40,246 nt of DNA from DSNY01 sp016861185. GTDB taxonomy: Bacteria; Pseudomonadota; Gammaproteobacteria; Burkholderiales; Burkholderiaceae_F. The stretch spans positions 1-40,246 of the forward strand of contig SZOR01000028.1 in assembly GCA_030263275.1 (NCBI GenBank), written 5' to 3'. Each line of letters starts with the position of its first letter. Positions within the stretch are counted from its first letter, which is position 1. The notes below the pieces were generated by a model, which saw nothing but the letters and a program-made list of their open reading frames with translations, did not search any database and was not told the origin of the DNA. This document shows, piece by piece, positions 23,017 through 31,058 of this stretch. The translations under genes were made by a program, and so were the position numbers.

Positions 23017-25743
23017 CTACGGCCACTGCGGCAGGGCGCAGCGCGGACTGCGGCGCGCGAGCGCAGCTTCGAAATCGTCGAGGGCCGACCGCATCACCTT
23101 CGATTCGCCGGCGTGGCAGCTCAGGCACGCGCCGACGCGCAGGATGCGGCGCTGCTCTTCGACCGTGAACGGACGCACGTCGTCGCGCGTCGACACCATG
23201 TCGTCGCGCGAGCGCAAGAAGCCGATCCACGCGTCGGCCGGCAGCCCGTCGTGCGGCGAAGGCGGCTCGCGCGGCGTGAAACGCCAGCGGCCGACGCTGC
23301 CCGCGACCTCGTAGCGCAGGCTGCCGCGGCCGTAGCCGAGCGCGATCGGATCGGCGTGGCACGACGCGCACGAGCGCGCCTCGCGCCGGATCGTGTGCGC
23401 GAAAGTCATGCCGTACAGCCTCCGGAAGATCTCGTCGGGCGGCTGCCCCGGATCGCGATTGCGATCGAAGGTGAGGATCATCCCCGGCACGAAGGTCTCG
23501 ACCACGCCGCGCTCGCGGCCGTCGGCGGTGCGATGCGTTCGGATGCCGAGCGTGGGCGGCGCGACCTCGAACGGCCCGGACGATTCGTTCCAGGTGCCCC
23601 GCACCCACTTCTGGTCGGCGTGGTCGTAGCCCTCTTCGCTCGGATCGAAGCGGGTGTGGCAGGTCGTGCAGCGCGGCGCCCACGCCGAGTGGCAGCTGAC
23701 GCACGAAAGCCGCGCATGTCCCCGCCCTTCGGTACAAACCTCGAGCGGCGCTTTGAGCGGAAGCCATTCGCCCGTTCGTTTGCGCCGCAGCCGGCCGCGG
23801 CCGCTTTCGTCGACGACGACGACGTTGACGAGCGGCTCGCCGTCGCGCGTTGCGCCGAGGCGCTGCGAAGGCGCAAGCGTCCACTTACGTAGCGCGAGCA
23901 GCGTGCGCGACTCGGGATCGAGGGCGACCGGATCGATCGACGCGATCTTCGCCGCATGGCAGTCGGCGCAGCCGACGCGAAGCTGATCGGTCTTGCGCGC
24001 GACCAGCGCGCCGCTGCCCATCACTTCGTTCGACGTATGGCAGTCGATGCACTCGAGCCCGCGTTCGTGGTGGATGTCGGGCGTCACGCGCTCGAAGTAG
24101 CGCCCGTCGTCGAGCTTGCGCAGTCCGGACGCATCGACGCCGGCGGGCGGATCGCCGCGCAGCTCGTGCCAGCCTTCGTAGCTGGTCGAAATGCGGCTCG
24201 ACCGGCTGTGGCAGCCGAAGCAGTGTTCGTTGCCGGGACTCACCGTCAGCGCGGGATGCGACCGCGGGATCGACCGGCGTTCCTCCGCCGGCGCGGCGAG
24301 GTAGCGTGCGAGCTCGTCCGCCGCCCGCTCGCCGTAAACGAGATGGCAGGCATTGCAGCCGCCGCCGCGCGACTCCTCGCCGATCGGCCCCCACTCTTCC
24401 TTCGGCTGGCCGAGGTGGCACGACACGCACAGCTCGCGCAGATGGTGATCGGCGGCGGTGTGCCCGAGCCGGTTCGCGTGCGGCGGCTCACCTTCGGTTT
24501 CGACCGGCGGCGATTCGCCGCGCGCCGCACCGATCACGCGCCGGTTGACGGCGACGACACCGGCCATCGTCGACATGATCGAACGCTCGACGCGCGGCGC
24601 GATCGCGACATGGCAGCCCGCCTGCCCGCAGGTGCGCCGCGCGTCGGCGAGATTGCCCGGCACCCGAACGATGCGCGCATGCGCGCGGCCGGCGTCGGGC
24701 GCGAACGGATCGCCGCCGTGGCAGGAGGCGCAGCCGACGCGAGCGGGCGCGTGCGATTCGCCGAGCCCTTCGATGCCTTCATGGCAGACGAGACAGCCTT
24801 CGGCGCGGCCGCGCACGACCGGCAGCGACTCGTCTCGCGCGGCCGGCGCAGCGCCGAAGGTCCAGCCGATCTGCAGGTCGCCGCGCGCGTCCGGCCAGCG
24901 CGGCTTCGCTGCGCCGTCTTCGCCGCGCGATAGAAGCGCGACACCGCACACCGCGAGATACGCGACCGCGACGATGCCGATCACCGCCTGCGCGCCCGTT
25001 GTCCGGTTCGCGGCCAGCCGCGCCAGCGCGATCGAAGCAACGAGCGCCGACGCCGCGATCGCAACGATCGCTTCGGGCGAAACGCCCCATTCGACGATCC
25101 GTTGCAGGCCCACGAAGTACCACGGGCCTTCGCGCAACGGATCGAGCCCGTCGTGCAACCCCGGCGAAACGAACAGCGAAACCGCGGCGACACCCGCCGC
25201 AACCGCGACGCCAACCCACGGACGCGGCCAGCGCCGGCGCCACAGCGCGATCACCACCGGCGCCAGAACGATCAGCGCGGAGGCAACGTGCACGGCGTAG
25301 ACGATCGCGTTGGAAGGCGCAGCGGTCGACGGCTCGACGGACGGAATCGCGGCCGCAAGGAGCGCCAGGACGCGAACGACCTCGGCCGCATCGGCATCGC
25401 CGCGCAGCACGAAGCCGGACAGCAGCAGCAGCCCGCCGGCCGCGAGCGGTACGACCACGCGCCACGCGGTGGGTGCACTGCGCAAGCGCGTCCATGCGTA
25501 CCACAGCGCCGCGGCAATGCAGATCTGCGCAGCCCAGTAATGGACGTTGCGCGTGAAGACCGCCACCGGATGTGCGAGCAGCCACGCCGAGATCGACCGG
25601 TACGGCGCGTCCGGATCGAAAAACGCGGCGAGTGCCAGTCCCGACAGCGCGCCCAGCACGAGCGCAGCGAGCGCGATATCGCGCGCGAACGCGCCGGTCC
25701 CGGGGTCGGCGCGCCGCGCTTCGCCCGCGCGTGTCTGTCGCAT
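23017..25743 (-). CDS. Fusion of a degenerate bc1-type cytochrome b with a dodecaheme cytochrome c
   Basis: Residues 1-275 hold about seven membrane segments. The first part resembles cytochrome b: T-R-N-V-H68-Y-W matches helix B and V-Y-A-V-H152 matches helix D. The second histidine of each helix, expected 14 residues later, is Tyr82 and Ala166. One b heme (bL-like) is therefore predicted and bH lost. G-P-W-Y-F at 206-210 recalls the PEWY quinol-site motif. Residues 310-880 carry eleven CXXCH sites (317, 338, 439, 463, 508, 565, 592, 681, 692, 792, 873) plus one CX4CH (372). It should be a membrane-anchored quinone-linked conduit facing the periplasm. It begins 33 bases after arsM and is the last gene of the sigma-arsM operon. 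I do not recognise a named family. Confidence 0.85.
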   Translation of the reverse strand: MRQTRAGEARRADPGTGAFARDIALAALVLGALSGLALAAFFDPDAPYRSISAWLLAHPVAVFTRNVHYWAAQICIAAALWYAWTRLRSAPTAWRVVVPLAAGGLLLLSGFVLRGDADAAEVVRVLALLAAAIPSVEPSTAAPSNAIVYAVHVASALIVLAPVVIALWRRRWPRPWVGVAVAAGVAAVSLFVSPGLHDGLDPLREGPWYFVGLQRIVEWGVSPEAIVAIAASALVASIALARLAANRTTGAQAVIGIVAVAYLAVCGVALLSRGEDGAAKPRWPDARGDLQIGWTFGAAPAARDESLPVVRGRAEGCLVCHEGIEGLGESHAPARVGCASCHGGDPFAPDAGRAHARIVRVPGNLADARRTCGQAGCHVAIAPRVERSIMSTMAGVVAVNRRVIGAARGESPPVETEGEPPHANRLGHTAADHHLRELCVSCHLGQPKEEWGPIGEESRGGGCNACHLVYGERAADELARYLAAPAEERRSIPRSHPALTVSPGNEHCFGCHSRSSRISTSYEGWHELRGDPPAGVDASGLRKLDDGRYFERVTPDIHHERGLECIDCHTSNEVMGSGALVARKTDQLRVGCADCHAAKIASIDPVALDPESRTLLALRKWTLAPSQRLGATRDGEPLVNVVVVDESGRGRLRRKRTGEWLPLKAPLEVCTEGRGHARLSCVSCHSAWAPRCTTCHTRFDPSEEGYDHADQKWVRGTWNESSGPFEVAPPTLGIRTHRTADGRERGVVETFVPGMILTFDRNRDPGQPPDEIFRRLYGMTFAHTIRREARSCASCHADPIALGYGRGSLRYEVAGSVGRWRFTPREPPSPHDGLPADAWIGFLRSRDDMVSTRDDVRPFTVEEQRRILRVGACLSCHAGESKVMRSALDDFEAALARRSPRCALPQWP

Positions 25744-25776
25744 GCGGGCGATTATGCGGCGGCCCCAAAGCGCCGA

Positions 25777-26574
25777 TCAGCCCGGCTTGACCGCTTCGAT
25801 CACCGCCGACGCGACGCAATCCTCGAGCGCGGTGCCCGGCGCCCATGCGCGGATCAGCGTTCGGCTTTCGTCCTTCGGCGCGACGCGCACCTGCCCGAAC
25901 CCGGCGGCGCGCAGCATCGCTTCGATCTCGCCGATCGGCGCGGCGCCCGCCACGCAACCGGCGTGCAGATCGAGGTCGCGCCGCACCTGCTCGGGCAAAG
26001 CCGCGGTCGCGACCACGTCGGAGATCGCCAGCCGGCCGCCGGGCTTGAGCACGCGCCATGCTTCCGCGAAGACGCGCGGCTTGTCGGGCGACAAGTTGAC
26101 GACGCAGTTCGAGATCACGACGTCGACGCTGGCATCGGCGAGCGGCAGGCTTTCGATCTCGCCGAGCCTGAACTCGACGTTGCGATAGCCGCCGCGTCCG
26201 GCATTGGCGCGCGCGCGGGACACCATCTCCGGCGTCATGTCGACGCCGATCACGCGGCCGGACTCGCCGACCTGATGCGCAGCGAGAAAGCAGTCGAAAC
26301 CCGCGCCGCTGCCCAGATCGAGCACCGTTTCGCCGGGCTTCAACGCGGCGATCGCTTGCGGATTGCCGCAGCCGAGGCCGAGGTTGGCGCCTTCGGGCGC
26401 TGCGGTCAGCTCCTCGTCGGCGTAACCCATCGCGCGCGCACGCGCTTCGGCGTCCGTCCGCACGCCGTCGCCGCCGCAGCAACTCGGCGCGCAGCAAGAA
26501 CTCTGCGTTTGCGCGATCTGCGCGTAGCGGCTGCGCACGGCCTGCTTGATCTCATCCCGGGGAATCGTTTCCAT
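25777..26574 (-). CDS. arsM: Arsenite S-adenosylmethionine methyltransferase
   Basis: The enzyme methylates trivalent arsenic using SAM, producing mono- to trimethyl species. The SAM motif is D-L-G-S-G-A-G (86-92). The As(III)-binding cysteines are C69 (G-L-G-C-G-N-P), C157 (S-N-C-V-V-N-L) and C207 (H-A-G-C-V-A-G), in the standard ArsM positions. An additional pair of vicinal cysteines sits near the N-terminus (S-S-C-C-A-P-S-C-C, 25-33), as in many bacterial ArsM. I chose ATG 26574 because ggagga lies just ahead of it; ATG 26586 would add four residues and overlap that ribosome site. The gene lies between an ECF sigma gene and the multiheme fusion. No arsR, arsB or arsC is seen. Confidence 0.93.
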   Translation of the reverse strand: METIPRDEIKQAVRSRYAQIAQTQSSCCAPSCCGGDGVRTDAEARARAMGYADEELTAAPEGANLGLGCGNPQAIAALKPGETVLDLGSGAGFDCFLAAHQVGESGRVIGVDMTPEMVSRARANAGRGGYRNVEFRLGEIESLPLADASVDVVISNCVVNLSPDKPRVFAEAWRVLKPGGRLAISDVVATAALPEQVRRDLDLHAGCVAGAAPIGEIEAMLRAAGFGQVRVAPKDESRTLIRAWAPGTALEDCVASAVIEAVKPG

Positions 26575-26655
26575 GGCTTCCTCCATCGAGCGGGTTTCAC
26601 GGCGCCGGACGGCGCCGACCCTCGATAGACGGACGAGGCCGCAAAAGGACGCAAC

Positions 26656-27255
26656 TCAATGGCAGCCGCAGGTCTTGGCCCGGGGCGCGCAATCGAGTCC
26701 GCCGGCGATCGCCTCGACCTCGCAGCACTCGAGGAAGCGCTCGCGCAGCAGCTTGCGGCCGCGCTGGACCCGGGATTTCGCGCCGGACAGCGACAGGCCG
26801 AGCCGTTCGGCCACCTCGCGCTGCGGCAGCCCGTTGATCTCGGAAAGCTGGAGCGCGGAGCGATAGGTCTCGGGCAGGCCGGCGAGAAAGGGGGCAACGC
26901 AGCGGGCCAGTTCGGCCGTGCAGTCCCGCTGCTGCTCCGGCGCGGGCAGGTCTTCGGGCAGTTCCTCGGTCGGCCGCTGCGCGCGGAAGTGATCGGCGAT
27001 CGCGTTGGCCGCGATCCGGTACAGCCAGGCCGCGATGCGCTCCTGCGAACGCAGCGCATGCAGGCCCGTGTGGGCCTTCACGTAGATATCCTGCACGATG
27101 TCGTCGACTGCGTCGGCGTCGCGCACGCGCCGCGCCACAAAGGCGCGCAGGCGCACGCGGTATTCGCGCCAGAGGGCGGCGAGCGGCGCCGGAGCGGCGT
27201 TCGTTTGCCCGATTGGCGCGGGATCGGCTGGGCGCGGCGGTTGATCCATGTTCAT
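26656..27255 (-). CDS. sigZ: ECF-type sigma factor with cysteine-rich C-terminal tail (SigZ-like)
   Basis: A 199-residue RNA polymerase sigma factor. Region 2 (about 28-92) has D-D-I-V-Q-D-I-Y-V-K and A-W-L-Y-R-I-A-A-N-A. Region 4 (about 125-175) has L-P-E-T-Y-R and the helix-turn-helix L-P-Q-R-E-V-A-E-R-L-G-L-S-L-S-G-A-K-S-R-V. The last 25 residues hold C177, C178, C189, C196, C198 and terminal H199, and there are two further cysteines at 112 and 119. No anti-sigma gene is adjacent, so the tail may sense metal(loid) or thiol state directly. SigZ-like factors with such tails and linked methyltransferase genes occur in other bacteria. The start is ATG 27255 or 27249. arsM follows after 81 bases. 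Confidence 0.85.
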   Translation of the reverse strand: MNMDQPPRPADPAPIGQTNAAPAPLAALWREYRVRLRAFVARRVRDADAVDDIVQDIYVKAHTGLHALRSQERIAAWLYRIAANAIADHFRAQRPTEELPEDLPAPEQQRDCTAELARCVAPFLAGLPETYRSALQLSEINGLPQREVAERLGLSLSGAKSRVQRGRKLLRERFLECCEVEAIAGGLDCAPRAKTCGCH

Positions 27256-27401
27256 ACGGCGCGGTGACGCGCTTCGACAGGCCCGGCGCGAACGGATCGC
27301 CGTTGGGCCCGTGATCAATCTTGCGGCGAGTCGGACGGGCTTCAAGCCCGTTGTTGCTTCGGCTGCGGACTTTCGCCTCGCTTGACCTCGGCACTTGCGC
27401 G

Positions 27402-27477
27402 CCGAGGTTAGCCTCCGACGCAACGGACTGGGTTACAGGTCAGTCGATTCGGACCCACCTCGCCTCCAGCCGGTTGT
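27402..27477 (-). repeat. Relic copy of the binding-protein 3' end
   Basis: This 76-base stretch aligns without gaps to 27527-27602 with about 13 differences. On the minus strand it reads N-R-L-E-A-R-W-V-R-I-D then stop, the same ending as the intact gene. Upstream of that peptide the similarity is lost. It is probably what remains of a second, tandem binding-protein gene. Confidence 0.7.
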
Positions 27478-27487
27478 GTCTCCGGCC

Positions 27488-27511
27488 GGACCGTCGCTGC
27501 CGCGACGGTCC
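27488..27511. terminator. Hairpin downstream of the binding-protein gene
   Basis: ggaccgtcgc (27488-27497) pairs perfectly with gcgacggtcc (27502-27511) around a 4-base loop. It lies 54-77 bases after the stop codon of the minus-strand binding-protein gene. No T-run follows, so termination strength is uncertain. Confidence 0.5.
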
Positions 27512-27526
27512 TCAACTTCTGCTCCG

Positions 27527-27602
27527 CCGAAGTTAGCCTACGACGTAACAGGCTGGGTTGACGGTCAGTCAATCCGAACCCATCTCGCCTCCAGCCTGTT
27601 AT
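27527..27602 (-). repeat. Matching repeat copy at the intact binding-protein 3' end
   Basis: The second copy of the 76-base repeat, offset by exactly 125 bases from the relic at 27402-27477. It spans the last 11 codons and stop of the intact gene plus its downstream flank. Confidence 0.7.
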
Positions 27603-29154
27603 CCGCGCGGTGGACGACGTTGACGTTCTTGCGCATCGCCCACGGGATCACCTGGTTGTGCAGCGGGATGTGCATGATCTCGCGGTTGTGGATCAGCAGC
27701 GCCCTGGCGATCAGCTCGTTGCGCTTCTTCTGGTCGACTTCGCTCTTGATGGCGTCGACCAGCTTGTCGTACTCGGCGTGGCTCACGCGGCCGAGGTTGA
27801 AGTTGCCGTCGCCCTCCTTGCCGACCGTCTTCGCCAGCGACTGCAGCGAGTACAGCGCGTCGAAGGTCGGCACGCCCCAGCCGAGCAGGTAGGCGCTGGT
27901 GTCGTACTTCTGGATCTTGGCGAAATAGGTCGCGCGCGGCATCGCGTTCAGGTTGACCTTCAGCCCGATGCGCGCCCACATCGCGACGATCGCCTTGCAG
28001 ATCTCCTCGTCGTTGATGTAGCGGTTGTTCGGGCAGTCGAGCGTGAACGAGAAGCCGTTCGGGTAGCCGGCGGCGGCGAGCAGTTCGCGCGCCTTCTTCT
28101 CGTCGTACGGCAGCCGCTTGTGCGCCTCTTCGGTCCAGCCGTTGACCGCACGCTGGATGATCGCACCGGTCGGATCCGACGAGCCGCGCATCACCGAGCG
28201 CTTGATCGCCTCGATGTCGATCGCGTGATACAGCGCCTGCCTCACGCGCAGGTCCTTGAACGGGTTCTTGCCCTTGACGTCGGCGTACTGCAGCTCGTCG
28301 CGGAACTGGTCGAAGCCGAGGAAGATCGTGCGGTTCTCCGCGCCTTCGACGACCTTGGTGTTCGGGTTCGAGCGCAGCCGCGCCAGGTCCTGCGGGGCCG
28401 GGTCGAGCACGAAGTCCAGCTCGCCGGACAGCAGCGCGGCGGTGCGCGTGGCGTCGGACTTCACCGGCGTGTAGACGATCTCGGTGACGTTGCCCTTCTT
28501 GTTCGCCTTGCCCCACCAGTTCGGGTTCTCGACGAACACCGTGCGGATGTCGACCTCGCGCGACTTCAGCATGTACGGGCCCGTGCCGTTGGCGTTGCGC
28601 ACCGCGTAGGTCTCCTCCTTCGCGACGTAGTTCTGCGGCTGCGTGACCTTGTGCTTCTCCGACCAGGCCTTGCTCATGATGCGCAGCTCGGGCATCTGCC
28701 GCAGCAGCACCGGGTTCGGCACCGTCGTGTAGATCAGCACCGTGTGGTCGTCGACCGCGTGTGCGCGCTGGATCGCGGTCGTGTAGACGCGGAAGTTCGA
28801 CGTCGGCGCCATCGCGCGTTCGATCGAGAACACGACGTCGTGCGCGGTGAACGGCGTGCCGTCGTGGAACTTGACGCCTTTGCGCAGGTTGAAGCGCCAG
28901 ATCAGCGGCGTCTCCTGCTTCCAGGACACCGCGAGCGCGGGCTCCAGTTCGAACTTGTCGTTGTAATTGATCAGCGGCTCGTAGATGTAGCTGTTCGCGG
29001 TGTTGTTCAGCCCTTCGTTCTGCGCGTGCGGGTCGAAGGTCAGAATGTCGCCCTGGCTGGCCCAGCGCAGGGTCTTGGCCTCGACTGCGGGAACGGCGGC
29101 AACGCCCGCCGCGAGCAGCGCGACGGTCGCCGCCCTGGCAAAGATCTGGCGCAT
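27565..29154 (-). CDS. Peptide/opine-type ABC transporter substrate-binding protein (DppA family)
   Basis: A periplasmic family 5 solute-binding protein, the receptor of a dipeptide/oligopeptide importer. It has a signal peptide (F-A-R-A-A-T-V-A-L-L-A-A-G-V-A-A), then L-R-W-A-S-Q-G-D-I-L-T-F-D-P-H, the family block G-V-K-F-H-D-G-T-P-F-T-A-H-D-V near 105-120, and N-G-T-G-P-Y. At 529 residues it is full length. ATG 29154 has aaggag ahead; the frame continues open to 29910 without similarity. No permease or ATPase genes flank it. The lone DppB-type permease at 1349-2332 could have been its partner before a rearrangement. The ligand may be a peptide or a modified amino acid and cannot be read from sequence. 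Confidence 0.92.
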   Translation of the reverse strand: MRQIFARAATVALLAAGVAAVPAVEAKTLRWASQGDILTFDPHAQNEGLNNTANSYIYEPLINYNDKFELEPALAVSWKQETPLIWRFNLRKGVKFHDGTPFTAHDVVFSIERAMAPTSNFRVYTTAIQRAHAVDDHTVLIYTTVPNPVLLRQMPELRIMSKAWSEKHKVTQPQNYVAKEETYAVRNANGTGPYMLKSREVDIRTVFVENPNWWGKANKKGNVTEIVYTPVKSDATRTAALLSGELDFVLDPAPQDLARLRSNPNTKVVEGAENRTIFLGFDQFRDELQYADVKGKNPFKDLRVRQALYHAIDIEAIKRSVMRGSSDPTGAIIQRAVNGWTEEAHKRLPYDEKKARELLAAAGYPNGFSFTLDCPNNRYINDEEICKAIVAMWARIGLKVNLNAMPRATYFAKIQKYDTSAYLLGWGVPTFDALYSLQSLAKTVGKEGDGNFNLGRVSHAEYDKLVDAIKSEVDQKKRNELIARALLIHNREIMHIPLHNQVIPWAMRKNVNVVHRADNRLEARWVRID

Positions 29155-29259
29155 CCGGTGACTCCTTCCTGGAAGATGGATGACAGGCGGCGGATGCTGC
29201 ACCAAGCGCCCCGGCAGCGTCAAACCGAGGTTTTCCGCAGCACGGCCGCGCCGCCGCCC

Positions 29260-29265
29260 TAGAAT
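29260..29265 (+). promoter_or_regulatory. Candidate -10 element for the 2OG-Fe(II) oxygenase gene
   Basis: TAGAAT matches the sigma-70 -10 consensus at 5 of 6 positions in an otherwise very GC-rich gap, 30 bases before ATG 29296. No good -35 is seen at 16-18 bases upstream. Confidence 0.3.
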
Positions 29266-29295
29266 GCCGCCCTGCCGCCGCCGGACTACAAGCCC

Positions 29296-30099
29296 ATGCA
29301 AGTTTCGCAACGCATCGCCGAGCACCTGAGCCGCGCCATCGAGGCGACCGGCCTCGACGCCGATCCGTTCGCCCATCTCGCCTTCGGCAGCGTGTTTCCG
29401 CCGGACGTCTACGCGGAGCTGCTCGCGCAACTGCCGGCCGCCGCCTATTACCGCGAACTGAAGCACAGCGACGCGATGCTGCCCGACGGGCGCAGCGCGC
29501 GGCTGCAGTTTCCGCTCGTGCCGGGCAACATTGCCCGCCTGCCGGCTGCGCAGGCGGCGTTCTGGCGCGAGGTCGTTGCGGGCCTGACGGCCCCCGCGGT
29601 GGACGCCGCGTACAAGGCAAAATTCGCAGCGAGGCTCGAAGCCGTGCGCGGACGCCCGGTCGATCGGATCAAGCTGCGCCACTTTCCGACCCTGTTCCGC
29701 GACCTCGGCGGCTACCGGATCTCGATCCACCCGGATTCGCCGCGCAAGGCGATCACGACCCAGTTCTACCTGCCCGCCGACGATAGCCAGGTGCATCTCG
29801 GCACGCGCTTTCACGCGCGCAACGCCGACGGTTCGTTTCGCGAGGTGCGCGCGATGCGCTTCGCGCCGAACAGCGGCTACGCTTTCGCGGTGACGCCCGA
29901 GAGCTGGCACAGCGTCGAGCCGATGCGCCCCGACGACAAGCCGCGCAACAGCCTGATGGTGATCGTCTTCTACGACCGCGGCCCGCTGGTCGAGGGCTTC
30001 AAGGCGGCGCGCGCATCGCTGCGCGGCTGGTATGACCGCATCGTCGGCGTGCGCGGCGGCGCGCCCGAAGCGGGCGAGGGGCGGATCGAGCGGATGTAG
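29296..30099 (+). CDS. 2-oxoglutarate/Fe(II)-dependent oxygenase-like protein
   Basis: A 267-residue protein with the double-stranded beta-helix signature. Probable iron ligands are H145 and D147 (S-I-H-P-D) and the distal H205 (E-S-W-H-S-V-E), with R217 (K-P-R-N-S-L) placed to bind 2-oxoglutarate. It has no signal peptide, so it is cytosolic. Similar proteins are annotated as 2OG-Fe(II) oxygenases of unknown substrate; relatives hydroxylate small molecules or proteins. It stands alone: divergent from the binding-protein gene and convergent with the DUF3047 gene, whose stop is 3 bases away. Confidence 0.8.
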   Translation: MQVSQRIAEHLSRAIEATGLDADPFAHLAFGSVFPPDVYAELLAQLPAAAYYRELKHSDAMLPDGRSARLQFPLVPGNIARLPAAQAAFWREVVAGLTAPAVDAAYKAKFAARLEAVRGRPVDRIKLRHFPTLFRDLGGYRISIHPDSPRKAITTQFYLPADDSQVHLGTRFHARNADGSFREVRAMRFAPNSGYAFAVTPESWHSVEPMRPDDKPRNSLMVIVFYDRGPLVEGFKAARASLRGWYDRIVGVRGGAPEAGEGRIERM

Positions 30100-30102
30100 C
30101 CG

Positions 30103-30876
30103 CTAGTCGAGCAACGCGCCGGCGCCCGCGGCGCGCGCTTCACGTGCAGGGCGCAGGACGATATCGCCGTAGTAGGCCTCGGCCGTGCCGCCGGTGTTGT
30201 CGGTATCGGTCAGCACGCCGACGCCGATCAGCCGGCCGGGCGGCTCGCCGAACGCGCGCCGGAAGTCCTCGACATAGTCGCGCTCGAAGCGCTTCCACTG
30301 GCCGAGCCGGTCGACGCCGCTGCCGGCGACGATCATCTTGACGCGGCCCGTGTGCGCGCTGTCGATCAGGGTGCCGACCGGCTGGCGGTTTTCCCAGATG
30401 TACATCAGCGTCGCGTACGGCATCTTCCGGCCGGACACGAGCTGCGCCATCTCCATCAGCATCCGCTCGCGCAGGGGCAGGCGCGAATGGTCGCCGTCGA
30501 AGAACAGCAACAGGCGCACGGGCGCATCCTCGGCGTCGCGATCGGTGTTGTCGGCGTCCCGAATGAGTTGCACGACGCGCCACTCCCAGGCGACGCGCGG
30601 ACGCATGGCCGGGTCGACGTCGAGCCGCTGCTTCAGTCCGCTCGCCGAACGTGCCGCCCGCGCCGCCAACACGACGCGGCCGGTCGCCGGATCGACCACG
30701 GTCTCGTACTCGGTCCGCGCCTTGGTCCGCGTGATCGCGAAGGCCTGCCAGTCGCGCGGCGTGCGGCCCGGCCAGTTCCTGGAGAACGGCGTCACGTCGG
30801 CGAACGTCGGCGGCTCCCGCGTCGTCGCGCAAGCGGTGAGCAGCAACAACGGCAGGATCAGGAGGACGCGGCGCAT
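30103..30876 (-). CDS. DUF3047-type lipoprotein of unknown function
   Basis: A 257-residue protein with a lipoprotein signal (L-I-L-P-L-L-L-L-T-A-C, lipobox L-T-A-C at 13-16), so it should be membrane-anchored in the periplasm. The body shows the DUF3047 features: a W-E-W-R core strand, L-L-L-F-F-D-G-D, Y-I-W-E-N and the final strands with G-V-G-V-L-T-D-T-D-N-T. No catalytic residues are known for this family. The neighbours are a convergent oxygenase and, upstream on the same strand, a penicillin-acylase-family gene 182 bases away. No function can be given. Confidence 0.82.
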   Translation of the reverse strand: MRRVLLILPLLLLTACATTREPPTFADVTPFSRNWPGRTPRDWQAFAITRTKARTEYETVVDPATGRVVLAARAARSASGLKQRLDVDPAMRPRVAWEWRVVQLIRDADNTDRDAEDAPVRLLLFFDGDHSRLPLRERMLMEMAQLVSGRKMPYATLMYIWENRQPVGTLIDSAHTGRVKMIVAGSGVDRLGQWKRFERDYVEDFRRAFGEPPGRLIGVGVLTDTDNTGGTAEAYYGDIVLRPAREARAAGAGALLD

Positions 30877-31058
30877 CGCGCGGGATATGAATTCCGCGCG
30901 ATGCTATCGATCTCCCGCCTCGCGCGGAACTGCCGACCGTCGGTGCGGGACCGGTGAACGGCCCGAATCTGACGGTGCGCCGGCCGCGGCAGGACGCCGA
31001 GCGCTCCGTAGTCGCGCGCGCCGCGCGATGAACGGCGCCGCCGAACGGCTCGATGGAA

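Larger units (their letters stand above)
27256..27564. other. Gap between sigZ and the peptide-binding protein gene, with duplicated tail
   Basis: No gene is visible in these 309 bases. The right half holds one full copy and most of a second copy of a 76-base repeat matching the 3' end of the neighbouring binding-protein gene, with a strong hairpin between them. The left part, next to sigZ, must hold the sigma operon promoter; I could not pick a convincing -35/-10 pair. Confidence 0.6.
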
